From the NCBI RefSeq assembly GCF_016802725.1, contig NC_052673.1, positions 3,106,037-3,170,036 of the forward strand: a DNA stretch of 64,000 nt, in the 5' to 3' direction. The stretch is from Solenopsis invicta. Taxonomy: Eukaryota > Arthropoda > Insecta > Hymenoptera > Formicidae. Below the pieces are notes generated by a model. The model was given only the letters and a program-made list of their open reading frames with translations. It made no database searches and was not told where the DNA came from. Of the stretch, positions 22,029-32,854 are shown piece after piece. A program made the translations under genes and the position numbers. The first letter of the stretch is position 1. Each line of letters begins with the position of its first letter.

Positions 22029-23935
22029 ATGGAAATAATAGCACAGGTCAATGCCAATCGTAGTGGTGCAGCACAGGACCTGCTGCTTAAAAAAATGGTG
22101 GAGGGCGGAATCTCCATTGCGGTGGTCTCGGAACCGTTTATAGTTCTAAAGGACGATTCGAGATGGCACTCATCGACGAATAACCCATCGGTTGCGTTGA
22201 CTTGGCAAGGGACAAAGCAGACCATGACTTGCTAAAACCTTGATGCAGGGACGAGCTTTGTGGCTGTCAGATGGGAAGGGGTAGTTGTTATTGGCTGCTA
22301 CTTTTCTCCCAATAAACCACTGTCAAAATACAACGACTTTTTGGAAGCTCTTAGCCTTATTTGTCGGAAATATAAGAAGGAACCCTGTTTAATACTCGGA
22401 GACTTCAACACTAGGTCCTACCAATGGGACTTATCACAGAACTTATGGGGTGTCGCACTGACGGAGTGGGCTGCAGATCTAGGTTTATTCTTGTTAAACA
22501 TTGAGCAATCACCTACGACGTATCATCCTCGAGGCCTCTCGACGGTTGACCTGTCGTGGGCTAATCAGAAGATGTTTGGTCTGGTGTTGGGCTGGAGAAT
22601 AGAGTATAAGGAGGATCCGCACTTGGATCATTTTCATATTTATATTAATGTTAAAACTAAGGGTACGGCAAGGAACAGGCTGAATCTTGCAAATACCGTG
22701 TTTCCCCGCTGGTGTGCCAAACGTCTGGACAGGAACTTCCTGATAGCAACTGTGGCTGCTAGAACCTGGTCCGAGACGGAAGAAGATAAAACAGCCAAGC
22801 AATGGGAATACATAAATTCGATTCTCGTCGAAGCAACTAATGCAGCAGCGCCTCGTGCCCACTCCAGGCACCGTTCATCATGCTACTGGTGGAACGATGA
22901 TATCGCGGAGAAGAGACGTATCTGTAATATCGCAAGAAGAAGAGCCTTTAGGGCCAAAGGTAAGGTCAATCCTCAGGTTCAAGAGGAATCCTACTAAAGA
23001 AAGGTAATAAACCGGATGGCATCCCGTCATCCTACCGACCGATATGTCTGCTGGCGGAGGCTGGGAAGTTGTACGAACGGATAATAGCCGAGAGAATTAA
23101 TGCTCATTTGGAGGAAAATGACAACGGACTCTCGGACCTGCAATATGGTTTCCGTCGCGAGATATCAACCATCAATGCGATAGAACAGGCCCGGGAGTTA
23201 ATAGTGGAGGGAGTGGAGGTTGAGAGATTCTCAATAGCAGTGAATCTTGATATAAAAAACTCGCTGCCGTGGGATAAAATCTTGGAGGCCATACGGGATA
23301 AAGGGATACCCAATTACCTATGTACAGCAGTGAGCAGCTATCTCACGAACCGAAGTTTAACATATATCAACAACGAGAACAGAGTTAAAAAACACATTAT
23401 GTCGTGTGGGGTTTCTCAGGGCACGGTTTTGGGTCCGCTTTTCTGGAACGTAGGATATAATGCTGTCCTGGATGTTGAGCTCCCAGATCTCTGCACTGCC
23501 TTATGTTACGCGGACGATACTCTCCTGATTGTAGCACACGAGACGACAGAAGGAGCCATAGCGCGAGCGGAGGATGCCCTGGCGTATCTGTGTAATAAAA
23601 TCGGGAGCTTGGGGTTGCAGGTTTCACCCAATAAGTCGGAGGCAGTGATGTTTCGCATAGAAGAAGGAAAATACCGAACGACTTGGCAGTAGTGGTTAAC
23701 AGATATCTGGTTCCTATTGAATATAGTATGAAATATCTAGGCCTAATTATAAATAGAAATTGGTCCTACAGTGAACATTTCGAAGCAATTATACTCAAGG
23801 CTGAGAGAATGGCTTCAGCGCTGATGCGCCTCATGCCAAACCTTCGTGGTTCGGGAGAGAGAAAAAGACGCCTATATGCCAATGTAATAAACTCGGTCAT
23901 CTTGTACGTACTAAAACTCTTGACGAAAAAAATTA
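22029..23935 (+). pseudogene. R1-like ORF2: endonuclease and reverse transcriptase, broken
   Basis: 22029-22235 begins MEIIAQVNANRSGAAQDLLL, the start of the APE-type endonuclease, and stops early. 22260-22997 continues the domain with LILGDFNTRSYQWD, STVDLSWAN and DPHLDHFHIYI. From 23000 the frame enters the reverse transcriptase: GIPSSYRPICLL, LQYGFRREISTINA, GVSQGTVLGPLFWN and ALCYADDTLLIVA, which has the catalytic YADD. A segment normally found between the two domains is missing near 22990. A further shift at about 23690 leads into 23683-23940. The C-terminal zinc-knuckle region was not seen. Confidence 0.75.
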
Positions 23936-24051
23936 CTTGAATAAACAGTAACTCGACATGCGATTTTCAAAATACAATAAAATCGACTTATGACATTTAT
24001 TGTTAGTTATGTGAAGTGAATTAAACATTTTAAAAATATTAATTATTTATA
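23933..24051. repeat. Left arm of a palindromic MITE split by the pogo insertion
   Basis: The arm starts ttacttgaataaacagtaac. Its inverse occurs in two pieces to the right: 30427-30503 (aattaatatttttaatatg...) and 33308-33350 (...gcttattcaagtaac). The two right pieces are separated by the Tc1 element, and the arms by the pogo element. Rejoined on paper, the arms form a simple palindrome of roughly 240 bp. Confidence 0.7.
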
Positions 24052-25115
24052 GGGTAAACGCGAGTAAGATGGCCATAGTTTTTTAAAATGCAAAAAACAT
24101 ATTTTTATTTTTGTTATTTTTTAATAATTTTTGATATATCACTTTACTGAAGCTTTAAGTTAATAATACTATCGAATTTAAAGACAAAATATTTAACAGA
24201 AATTTAATATTATCAAAATATTAAAACATATACATTGGCCATCTTACCTGACTTTTAAGGAAAAGATGGCCATGATATTACGGGACAGTTGGCCATACGT
24301 GTTTTATGTTAAAAATAAGTGTAAAATTTTGCAAAATGGTAAATAAAACTTCATATATTTATTATATATATATATATATATATATGTTTATAAAAAAATT
24401 ACAATTGTTACGTTATTATTGCAGTATCAGATTTTAATTTTAATGTATTATTTTTTATTTTGGCAATATCGTAATAATTAAGTTATGTGTAATAATATAT
24501 ACATTTATTTTAGATATATATGTATATAAAATTACATATAATTTAATCATTATGATATTGCAATAATAACATAAAATTTACAAGTTTTCAAAATAAGGAA
24601 ACAGATTTCTGTAATTGAAAGAAAAACAATGAATGTATGTTGTTAAACTTTTGATATAATTTTTCCACACACTTGACAAACATCAACAAATGGTGTACAC
24701 GTTTCATGCAGCCACCGCTTGCAACGAATACATTGAATCCAATCCACTTTTTTTGCTGTCAGCTCATAATCTTCCTCACATCCAACACATGTATTTGATA
24801 GATTATCGGATACATGCAATGTATTAGATTAATTTCTTGTAGTAGATTAATTTCTTGTTTCGAACAACTTGGAACAGCTTTAGTATCAATTAGCGTTTTT
24901 TGAATTTTATTACATGTTTTTCTCATAGTTTTCTTAGGCGCATTTTTTAATTTTAATTTTTTAATAGTTTTAGAAGACGTTAGGTTAATAGTCTGATTAT
25001 TTTGACGTTTCAACCTAAGATCTTTTACAGATGGTATTGGAGAAATTTTATTAAAAATTTTTGTAGGAGAAACAATAACAGGTTGTTCCTTTTGATCAAC
25101 AATATCAAGTTGAGC

Positions 25116-25271
25116 ATTAACAATATTAGAATGGTCAAGAATATCAATGTTTTGTATACACTCTACTGAATTAACCTCAACTACGTTATGAGAATTAACA
25201 ATATTAGAACAATTAAGAATATTAATGTTTTGTATATCCTCTATTGAATTAACCTCAACTACGTTATATTC
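25116..25271 (-). repeat. Two-unit 78-bp in-frame tandem repeat in the pogo tail
   Basis: 25116-25193 and 25194-25271 are near copies (attaacaatattaga...aacctcaactacgtta). 78 bp equals 26 codons, so the repeat encodes two similar NVVEVNS...NIVN segments without shifting the frame. Confidence 0.75.
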
Positions 25272-25840
25272 ATTTTCTAAAGGAATTGTAAGTAATGGAG
25301 AAATTGATCTCGCCGGAGTAGAATTTGTTGCTGTATTATCATCAAATTTAACGTACGCATACTCAGGAATTGCATCAGGGTTGAAAGGATAAATACCAGT
25401 AGCTTTAAATCCCGAAATAGCATTTGCTGGTGTTGCTGATTTGCCCCAAGTCTCATTTAACAATTCTCCAAATTGTAATCGTGTAAGTTTTCGGCCAGGA
25501 TGATTTTTCAGCCATTTAGAGGCAGCATTAAAATAATTATTTTTTCTTCATACCTCGGTCGAAAGTACGCACTTTCGTCCCTAATAGCAGGGACAAAAGT
25601 TTAACATTTACTCCCTGTGAGAAGTACACGCGCGCCCTCTATAACGCCGGGAGAAAAAGAATTTCTCATGCGCATTTATACTCGTAACTAGGAACTATTT
25701 CTTCTGTCGCTACAACAAATTGTTAACCGCTGTCATTACTGTTGCTACCTCTAACCTTAAAAATCATTATCAATATTGTGCTGTCGTCAGTTAATTTAAT
25801 ATTCAAGTATTATTAAAGTCAATTCAATAACCCAGCAAAA

Positions 25841-27639
25841 ATGAACAATACGTCATCTGATGAATCCGTAGACGAGGAAGATGTTATACGAAATTTCGAT
25901 GCAGAAGCGCGATTGATAATAAATACAGATACGTTACCAAAGAAATCTGTCGATCGATACAATCTTGTTTACGACACGTATAAAAAGTAGCAGATAGAAC
26001 ACAAAACTTTACTGTCAAACTCTGCAGAAAATAATTTGATTGTGTATTTTAAGGAACTATCTAAAAAAATTAAAGCCGTCAACTATATGGAGTGTTTGGT
26101 CAATTTTAAAAAGTACATTAAATACAAGAGACAATGCTAACATAAATAATTTTCTTAACTTGAAAGCTTTAGTCAAAAATAACTCTAAAGGATACAAATC
26201 GAAAAAGTCCTCGGTCTTGAAATGGGATGAAATTTTAAAATTTATTAATAATGCACCAGACTATGTTCACTTAGCTTCAAAGGTTAGTATTTATATTAAT
26301 TTTTATTTATTGCTTAATGTTTCATTTTTTTAATGCATACTTTAATTAATAATAATTAATTAATTCATCATGACATGTAAATCGATTTACTATAATAATT
26401 GCAGGTTATTTTAATCTTTGGCATATGTGGAGCTCTTAGATGTGATGAACTTACGAAACTTAAAATTCAAGATGTAGAAAACAACGGTAATAAGTATCTT
26501 GTTTCTATTCATGAATCAAAAAATGACATGCCTCGACAATTTATTATTGGAGACCTTTTTTATAAGAAAGTTACTCAGTACATGTCACTGAGGCCTAAAG
26601 ATCAATTTACTGATAGATTTTTTATCCAGTATCATAAAGGGAAGTGTCAACGTCAGGTTATTGGCAAGAATAAAATTGGGGAGACACCTCAAATTATAGC
26701 TGCATACCTTAATTTAGAAAATCCAAAACAGTACACCGGTTATTGCTTTCGTAGAACGGGTGCTACGCTTTTATCCAACTCAGGAGCAAGCACTACCATG
26801 CTTAAACAACCAGGTGGATGGAAGTCACTTACAATAGCACAAGGTTACTTTTTTATTTATTTAATTAAATTATAGATATTTCCTATCATTTACTAGTTGT
26901 ATAAATACATAAAAATTTAATACTCTGTTAACTATTCAGATACTACACATTTTAATCTTAAATATCTTACCTATAAATGATTTAATTATTTACAGGTTAC
27001 GTCGAAAATTCGTTAAAAAATAGAGAAAAAATTTATGAACGTATTACTAATGCTACTGTATCTAATGATCATCTGAATCCACAACCATCGACTAGTAAAA
27101 ATTATTCTAGTGGCACAATAACTGCAAATAAAAATTTGAAATCTACTGAACAAAATGATAATTCCGATAATTTTTCTGATGATTTTATAATAAGTGAAGA
27201 TGATCTAGTAGCAATTGATAAATTAAATCAGTTAACAACAACAAAACCTCCAATAACCTCGGTTACAACACAGACAAAAAGAAAAGTACTAACAGAATCT
27301 AATAAACCATTACCTTCAACTCATTTTATGTCATTACCACCAATTCCATCACTCTTTGTTAAAAAACAAGAAAATGAACCACCGTTAAAAATGAAAAAAC
27401 ATTATGAAACTAATACTCATATTGGTAAACTATCATCAGAATGCTTATCTACAAATTTAAATTTTAATAATCAAATTATGAATTTTCAAAACTGTATATT
27501 TACCGAAGATATTATTTCTAACTGCTCTAATATTAAGTTTGAAAACTGTGTTCTTTATGGAAATTTCATTAATAATTGTGATAATTCAAATGAAAATGAA
27601 AACGATAAAAAAAACGCAATAAGAGTTTTTAGGTTATAA
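25841..27639 (+). pseudogene. Crypton-type tyrosine recombinase, three exons, mutated
   Basis: Likely exons are 25841-26282, 26405-26843 and 26996-27639, with junctions aaag|gttagt / attgcag and caag|gttact / ttacag that keep phase. The recombinase core shows the first Arg in ICGALRCDELTKL, Lys in HESKNDMPRQF, the box YCFRRTGATLLSNSG and the candidate nucleophile Tyr in GGWKSLTIAQGYVENS, which spans the second splice junction. In exon 1 an in-frame TAG follows DTYKK and a frameshift follows at about 26065. The HxxR box has Tyr where His is expected. The long Ser/Asn-rich C-terminal part ends at 27639. These lesions suggest an inactive copy. Confidence 0.65.
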
Positions 27640-27771
27640 TATGTTTTGTTTTATAAATTTTATTATAATTAATATAATTTGTTAAACTAAAGAAAATAAA
27701 GACATCTTTGATAAAATGGAATTAATTTATTTTTAAAAGATATGACAGGACTTGACTCTTCGAATGTATTT

Positions 27772-27842
27772 TATGCCTGCCCCCCCAACCAGCAGCACTC
27801 GTTTCGCTCGTGCCGCAAATGTCGGGGGCAGGCATCAAAAAC
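27772..27842. other. Strong hairpin with TTCG loop in the Crypton-like 3' region
   Basis: tgcctgcccccc near 27777 pairs with gggggcaggca near 27823. An inner pair cactcg/cgagtg closes a tttcgct loop. It lies downstream of the recombinase stop. It could be a terminator-like or end-recognition structure. Confidence 0.5.
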
Positions 27843-27916
27843 ATGCTCATCAACATTTAAAGTGAAAAAAAATAAAATTAATAACGTACTTTCGACCGGC
27901 TATGAAGAAAAATCGT

Positions 27917-28042
27917 ATACACTACGCGGGCCAAAAGTTGAAATCTCGGTCCTGCGCGTCATGATGCCCTCGGCTTCGCCTCGGCGCATCATGACGCGCA
28001 GGGCCGAAAATTCAACTTTCGGCCCTTGTAGTGTAATATACT
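27917..28042. repeat. Near-perfect 125-bp hairpin between Crypton-like element and pogo
   Basis: Arms gtatacactacgcgggcc...catgatgccctcgg and their inverse meet at a ttcg centre near 27978. It may be a small MITE or the true end of the neighbouring insertion, since pogo sequence resumes to its right. Confidence 0.65.
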
Positions 28043-29185
28043 ATTTACTGACTTAAAAACAGCACGATCTAAAGGCTGAAAATAATGTGTGGTATGACTG
28101 GGAAGACAAATTAATAAAATGCCTTCAGATTGTACAAATTCAAGCATTTCAATAGAATTGCAATGAGAAGAATGTCCATCTAGTATCAAAACTACAGTCC
28201 CTACTGGCTTTCGGGGAAGAAAATGGCATTCTAAGCCAATCAAAAAATATTGTTGTGTTCATATAAACTGATTTTTCAGACATATAAACAATAGATCCTG
28301 GAGGCATACCATCTTCAAATTCTGGTTTTTTGTTTTTTCCTATCATTATACAAGCCGGAGGAAGAAATATACCCTCTGCATTACAACAAACTATTACTGT
28401 TATTGTTTCTCCTCTTTCTCCAGATGTTACAGAAAAAACAGATTTTGTACCTTTCTCAGCAATAATTTGACCAAGACGATTATTTAATTGTAAACCAGTT
28501 TCATCCATATTAAAAATAGAAGCGGGCTTATTAAACAATCCATTTTGTTCAAAAATGTTATCAAGAAGTTTAAAATACTCGCTTACTTTTTGTTTATTCA
28601 TACTAAGACTTCTTGCAAGAGATAAACTTTCTGATTTACGTATAGAAATATCAGGATGTCTAGACAAAAATGAATAAAGTCACTCATATCCAGCTTTTTG
28701 AGTATCATTATTGAATCTGTGTTTAATTTTAAGTTGATTGGCAAAATTATAAGCTAGTGTACGAAGATCATCTCGAGTAAGCGGAAAATCATGTTTTTGC
28801 ATTGCTTTAATATGGTTCACCATGCTTTCTTCATTTTTCTTTCCAAGTGTACATGTAGGTCCCATTTTATCCTTTGTTACTTTGCCAGATTTAAATCTTT
28901 TTTCAAGAGTTTTTCTGGGAATACCATTTTCAATGCTTGCTTGACGTACAGAAGTACCTTTTTGAATGACTTCTAGAGCTGCAGTTAATTGCTCTTGCGA
29001 CCATTTACCTGGCACATGATTTGCACCCTTATTTTTGTTTGGCATCTATATTATAAATACAAATACCATCAGCATTTATGCAACAAAATGTGAAAAATAT
29101 TTGATAAATATTAAAATACAACGACATCAGAAATGCGAGCACACTTCAGTACACACATACACGGTGTGTACACTCGTGTCAGCTT

Positions 29186-29495
29186 GTGACCATGCTACCA
29201 GGAGCCGCGAACAGGATTATGAATTTACAGGGAAAGAAGTAGACTAGATTTTTTGTAAATAAGACAGATTTTATAACCTCATCTTCTATCATGACAAGAT
29301 TCTAACCTTACAACACTTACAAATATTTATCGTAATATTTGTGACCATGCTACCAGGAGCCGCGAACAGGATTATGAATTTACAGGGGAAGAAGTAGACT
29401 AGATTTTTTGTAAATAAGACAGATTTTATAACCTCATCTTCTATCATGACAAGATTCTAACCTTACAACACTTACAAATATTTATCGTAATATTT
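29186..29495. repeat. 155-bp tandem duplication
   Basis: 29186-29340 and 29341-29495 are almost identical, starting gtgaccatgctaccaggag. The only visible difference is one base in acaggg(g/a)aag. The near identity indicates a recent duplication inside the pogo element's 5' flank. Confidence 0.9.
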
Positions 29496-29757
29496 ATCAT
29501 AATATTTAAAGCTATAACAAAATGAAAGTAAAAAACTCTAATTACTTACTTTTGTTGCATATATCTACAATAATTGCTTACAAAAAGCCAGTGTCATAAA
29601 CTATGTGATAAGCACTTATAGAATTCTGACAGCTCTGACAATGAGATTAACTCGCTGCCGCTGGCTCGCGTAAGAACACGCGCGCGGATTCCTTGCGTTG
29701 CGCGTTTACTTAGCGCGAAATAGTTCCTCGTATCTTGATGTCGACGATAGACGCATT

Positions 29758-29870
29758 CCACTTAACGCTTGCAACACTTGCGATCGTTATTTTTCTTTGA
29801 TTAATATTTGATAACAAGGATAAAACAACAAGGAAATGATTCTAAGAGTGTTGCAAGCATTAAGTGCAAC
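29758..29870. repeat. Small palindromic MITE-like element
   Basis: cacttaacgcttgcaacact on the left and agtgttgcaagcattaagtg on the right are inverted with two differences, around an AT-rich core. It has no coding capacity. It lies within the right non-coding part of the pogo element. Confidence 0.55.
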
Positions 29871-30289
29871 ACACCCAGAATTGGCTAACATACCTTAAAA
29901 AAAGTGGGCCATCTTGCCCGAATTGTAAGGAAAAGATAGCCATAGTATATATAAAAAAATAACAAAAATGAGAGTACAAATTATAAGTCACATTACAATT
30001 TATGTATCTTTATTATGTATGTAACGTTGATTATAGTAGCTTAACTGTAATTTATTCGATGTTACAACAGCTTTCAGAAGACACATGCCAAACTTTGCAG
30101 GCAGTCAAAAGTAAAAATATTATATAATATTCAGAATAAGATTATTTCAAATACTGAAAGCATATAAATTACCTTAAATATTGATCATGCTTCAGAATGA
30201 CTATAAAAATGCACTATTTAACCATTATTAGAGAAATTACAGACTATGGTCATCTTTTCCGTATGGCCATAATACCCGAGTTTACCCTA

Positions 30290-30424
30290 ACCGCTAGCGT
30301 TAGTGTTACCCGAGATGTACTGCGCGGAGTAGGATTTACATCTTTTTGGAGTGCTTGATTAGAGTGAGTCCCCTTGCCTGTCACTATTTTCATGTACATC
30401 TCGGGTAACGCTAACGCCAGCGGT
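30290..30424. mobile_element. Palindromic MITE with TA duplication next to pogo
   Basis: It starts accgctagcgttagtgttac and ends gtaacgctaacgccagcggt. TA lies on both sides (30288-30289 shared with the pogo duplication, and 30425-30426). The core contains gtgcttgattagagtgagtc followed by cccttgcctgtcac, which also occurs in the minisatellite at 45098-45340. Confidence 0.7.
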
Positions 30425-30954
30425 TATAAACAATTAATATTTTTAATATGTTTAATTCACTTCACATAACTAAGAATAAATGTCGTAAGTTAATTTTATT
30501 GTACACTGTGCAACAAAATTATCGCAACACTCATTTATATCAAAATTTCGCACAACTTCAAATAATCGTAACTTCGTTAAAAATTATCGTACTTAAAAAC
30601 ATTTTTTTTTATTTTAAAGCTTAAAGTCTCTACTTTAAGATGCATTTGGCCAATTTTGAATTTCTTCTTTCCTCCTTCCGCCGTCTTTTTAAAAGTAAAG
30701 ACATGTTTTGTCTCCGAACATTTGCAAAGTTTGACGCACTCCACGGAGTAGGACGAATTTTTTTCGCAAATGTCACAATAATCATCGTAAAATTTGGACT
30801 TTTCGCTGCAAATTAAAAAAAAAAAGAGGTTCGTACGATTTTTTTTTGAGGAGTTAGGATGTATCAAAGTTATGTATGCATTTTGGTCAGTTACCGTCAG
30901 CATTAGCATTACCCGATGTGTACCACGGGGAGGTTGCTGGTCGGATTTCGCACA

Positions 30955-30956
<2 letters not shown>

Positions 30957-31000
<44 letters not shown>
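30957..31000. repeat. (GT)n microsatellite in the Tc1 left arm
   Basis: A pure GT run; a GT/GC tract follows at 31072-31112. Matching CA tracts lie in the right arm at 32615-32656, 32725-32761 and 32832-32854. Confidence 0.9.
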
Positions 31001-31003
<3 letters not shown>

Positions 31004-31141
31004 AGCAGAGATGAGGACCCCACGGTTCGTCACTTCCGCAGTATTTTATGACTCCAAACCCTCTCTGCTGTGTGTGTGTGTGTGTGCGCGCGCGCGTGCG
31101 CGTGTGTGTGTGTTGCATAAAAAATGTGGGTGCTCTCGCAT

Positions 31142-32155
31142 TTAATATGAGGTATTCTCACCTCGTCTTCGAATGACTTCTTGTAAACGGTCATGCATAT
31201 TAATGCATGACCTAATTGTGGCTTGAGGAATTTCGTGCCATATTTGCTGTAATATTGCTCCTAACTCCTGCAGATTTGTTGGTTGTCTCTCCACATCTCG
31301 CAATCTTCTTCCCATCATATCCCAGACATGTTCAATGGGATTCAAATCCAGGCTCATTGCTGGATGTGGTAACACCTCGATGTTGTTTTGTTCGAGGAAG
31401 TTAAGAGCAATCCTGGCAGTGTGTGGGCGAGCGTTGTCATGCATGAGAATAAAATTGCGCCCCATTTGACGACGCATAGGTATTATGTGAGGACGCAAAA
31501 TTTCTTCTACATAACGTTCTCCTGTCAATCCAGGTGGTGGTATGATGACAAGATTTGTGCGTTCATGCATCGATATTCCACCCCATACCATGACAGAGCC
31601 ACAACCAAACGCTCGAACAGGCTCGACGCAGTTTTCTTCAAAACGCTGTCCATTACGACGCCAAACACGTACTCTTCCATCGGAACGGAAAAGACAAAAC
31701 CGTGATTCGTCAGTGAACAATACATTGTTCCACTGTCTCAGAATCCAATTCTGATAAGTGCGTGCATATTGCAAACGAGCACGTCTATGAGCCACAGATA
31801 ACATTGGCACTCGAGCACGAGCTCGCGACCGCAAATTTCCTTCGTGCAAACGCCTCCTGATCGTTTGAGCACTAATTTGTCTGTGCGGAAGAACTGTATT
31901 TGCAATTACTCGTGCAATTCTTGTTGGATTTCGATTTGTCTCATTGATGATGCGGCGATCTTCTCTAGCTGACGTTATTCGTCTTCGACCTTGTCCTCTC
32001 CTTCGACGAAATCCGCCTGTTTCTTGATAACGAGCCCAAACTCGAGAGATGGAGGATCGATGAACACCTATTCTCCTTGCAACATAACTTTGATTTAATC
32101 CTTCTTCCAAAAGAGCAATGATTTGCGCACATTGAATTTCGTTCAAACGAGGCAT
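31142..32155 (-). CDS. Tc1 transposase (DD34E), intact 337-aa frame
   Basis: This is a cut-and-paste transposase acting at TA sites. It starts MPRLNEIQCAQIIALLEEGL and has a paired-like bipartite helix-turn-helix: QSYVARRIGVHRSSISRVW (first half), then a GRRR-type hook (RRRRGQGRRRIT) and ISAQTIRRRLHE (second half). The catalytic blocks are VLFTDESRFCLF (Asp), MHDNARPHTARI (Asp) and SLDLNPIEHVWD (Glu), with 34 residues between the last two acids. The glycine-rich VMVWGGIS box is present. It ends VIRRRGENTSY. The length matches typical Tc1 proteins of 330-345 aa, with no stop or shift. SLDLNP differs from the SPDLNP seen in the partial copy at 32349. Confidence 0.9.
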   Translation of the reverse strand: MPRLNEIQCAQIIALLEEGLNQSYVARRIGVHRSSISRVWARYQETGGFRRRRGQGRRRITSAREDRRIINETNRNPTRIARVIANTVLPHRQISAQTIRRRLHEGNLRSRARARVPMLSVAHRRARLQYARTYQNWILRQWNNVLFTDESRFCLFRSDGRVRVWRRNGQRFEENCVEPVRAFGCGSVMVWGGISMHERTNLVIIPPPGLTGERYVEEILRPHIIPMRRQMGRNFILMHDNARPHTARIALNFLEQNNIEVLPHPAMSLDLNPIEHVWDMMGRRLRDVERQPTNLQELGAILQQIWHEIPQATIRSCINMHDRLQEVIRRRGENTSY

Positions 32156-32158
32156 TGT

Positions 32159-32288
32159 TACGACTATCGTTTGCTTCTTGAGTGTAATGGGAATAGGTTT
32201 ACGGTTTAGAGTTTTGATGTTGTACGACTATCGTTTGCTTCTTGAGTGTAATGGGAATAGATTTACGGTTTAGAGTTTTGATGTTGTT
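32159..32288. repeat. 65-bp tandem duplication upstream of the Tc1 ATG
   Basis: acgactatcgtttgcttctt...ttgatgttg occurs twice in a row with one or two differences. It directly precedes the transposase start on the minus strand and so duplicates its leader. Confidence 0.85.
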
Positions 32289-32348
32289 CGTCGAAGGAGA
32301 GGACAAGGTCGAAGACGAATAACGTCAGCTAGAGAAGACAACATCGAG

Positions 32349-32582
32349 GTGTTACCACATCCAGCAATGAGCCCGGATTTGAATCCCATTGAACATGTCT
32401 GGGATATGATGGGAAGAAGATTGCGAGATGTGGAGAGACAACCAACAAATCTGCAGGAGTTAGGAGCAATATTACAGCAAATATGGCACGAAATTCCTCA
32501 AGCCACAATTAGGTCATTCATTAATATGCATGACCGTTTACAAGAAGTCATTCGAAGACGAGGTGGGAATACCTCATATTAA
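32349..32582 (+). pseudogene. Inverted 3' fragment of the Tc1 transposase gene
   Basis: 77 codons, from LPHPAMSPDLNPIEHVWDMM to RRRGGNTSY, match the last 77 residues of the transposase at 31142-32155 with three visible differences. It belongs to the right inverted arm. It lacks the first two catalytic blocks, so it cannot encode an active enzyme. Confidence 0.85.
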
Positions 32583-32639
32583 ATGCGAGAGCACCCACAT
32601 TTTTTATGCAACACACACACACGCGCACGCGCGCGCGCA

Positions 32640-32720
32640 CACACACACACACACAGCAGAGAGGGTTTGGAGTCATAAAATACTGCGGAAGTGACGAACC
32701 GTGGGGTCCTCATCTCTGCT

Positions 32721-32763
<43 letters not shown>

Positions 32764-32854
32764 CAGAGAGGGTTTGGAGTCATAAAATACTGCGGAAGTG
32801 ACGAACCGTGGGGTCCTCATCTCTGCTGTAACACACACACACACACACACACAC
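32640..32854. repeat. Two-copy unit of about 105 bp with CA tracts
   Basis: cagcagagagggtttggagt...tcatctctgctgtaaca occurs at 32656 and 32762, each followed by (CA)n. The left arm has the corresponding unit once, so the right arm expanded. Confidence 0.8.

Larger units (their letters stand above)
18953..23935 (+). mobile_element. R1-clade non-LTR retrotransposon, decayed
   Basis: In order there are a gag-like ORF1 with three cysteine knuckles, an AP-endonuclease domain and a reverse transcriptase with YADD, all in one orientation but broken into several frames. Part of the region between endonuclease and reverse transcriptase is missing. The 3' side stops about where the palindromic arm at 23933 begins. 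No poly(A) tail or target duplication was found. Confidence 0.75.
25552..27905 (+). mobile_element. Crypton-like tyrosine-recombinase element inside pogo
   Basis: The pogo reading frame breaks off on either side and resumes across this segment, which encodes a tyrosine recombinase on the opposite strand. Unusually for Cryptons, its edges are inverted: tttttcttcatacctcggtc on the left against the inverse of gaccggctatgaagaaaaa on the right, extending into cgaaagtacg. The exact boundary relative to pogo sequence is uncertain because the pogo codons at the edge overlap this repeat. Confidence 0.6.
24759..29045 (-). pseudogene. pogo/Tigger-type transposase, split and mutated
   Basis: The N terminus at 29045-28680 starts MPNKNKGANH and holds a Psq/CENP-B-type helix-turn-helix (VRQASIENGIPRKTLEKRF). 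A TGA stop replaces what is probably a Trp codon after AGYE. 28667-28149 holds the DDE core start (IFNMDETGLQLNNR). A frameshift near 28240 moves the frame to 28243-27989 (VVLILDGHSSHCN, LPSHTTHYFQPLDRAVF). The gene is then interrupted. It resumes at about 25550 (KWLKNHPGRKLTRLQFGELL) and runs to 24759 through a low-complexity tail with a 26-residue tandem repeat. Catalytic acids are present in all three core blocks, but three independent lesions make it dead. Confidence 0.8.
24052..30287 (-). mobile_element. pogo-family DNA transposon carrying a nested Crypton-like element
   Basis: The terminal inverted repeats begin GGGTAAACGCGAGTAAGATG on the left and GGGTAAACTCGGGTATTATG on the inverse of the right. 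They are flanked by TA at 24050-24051 and 30288-30289. A subterminal motif ggccatctt...aaggaaaagat occurs near both ends (24238 and 29908). The transposase gene runs on the minus strand. Its length of 6.2 kb is inflated by the 25552-27905 insertion. Confidence 0.8.

Noticed and set aside
30794..31145. ORFs rich in Cys-Val repeats
   Set aside because: Translations of (GT)n tracts.
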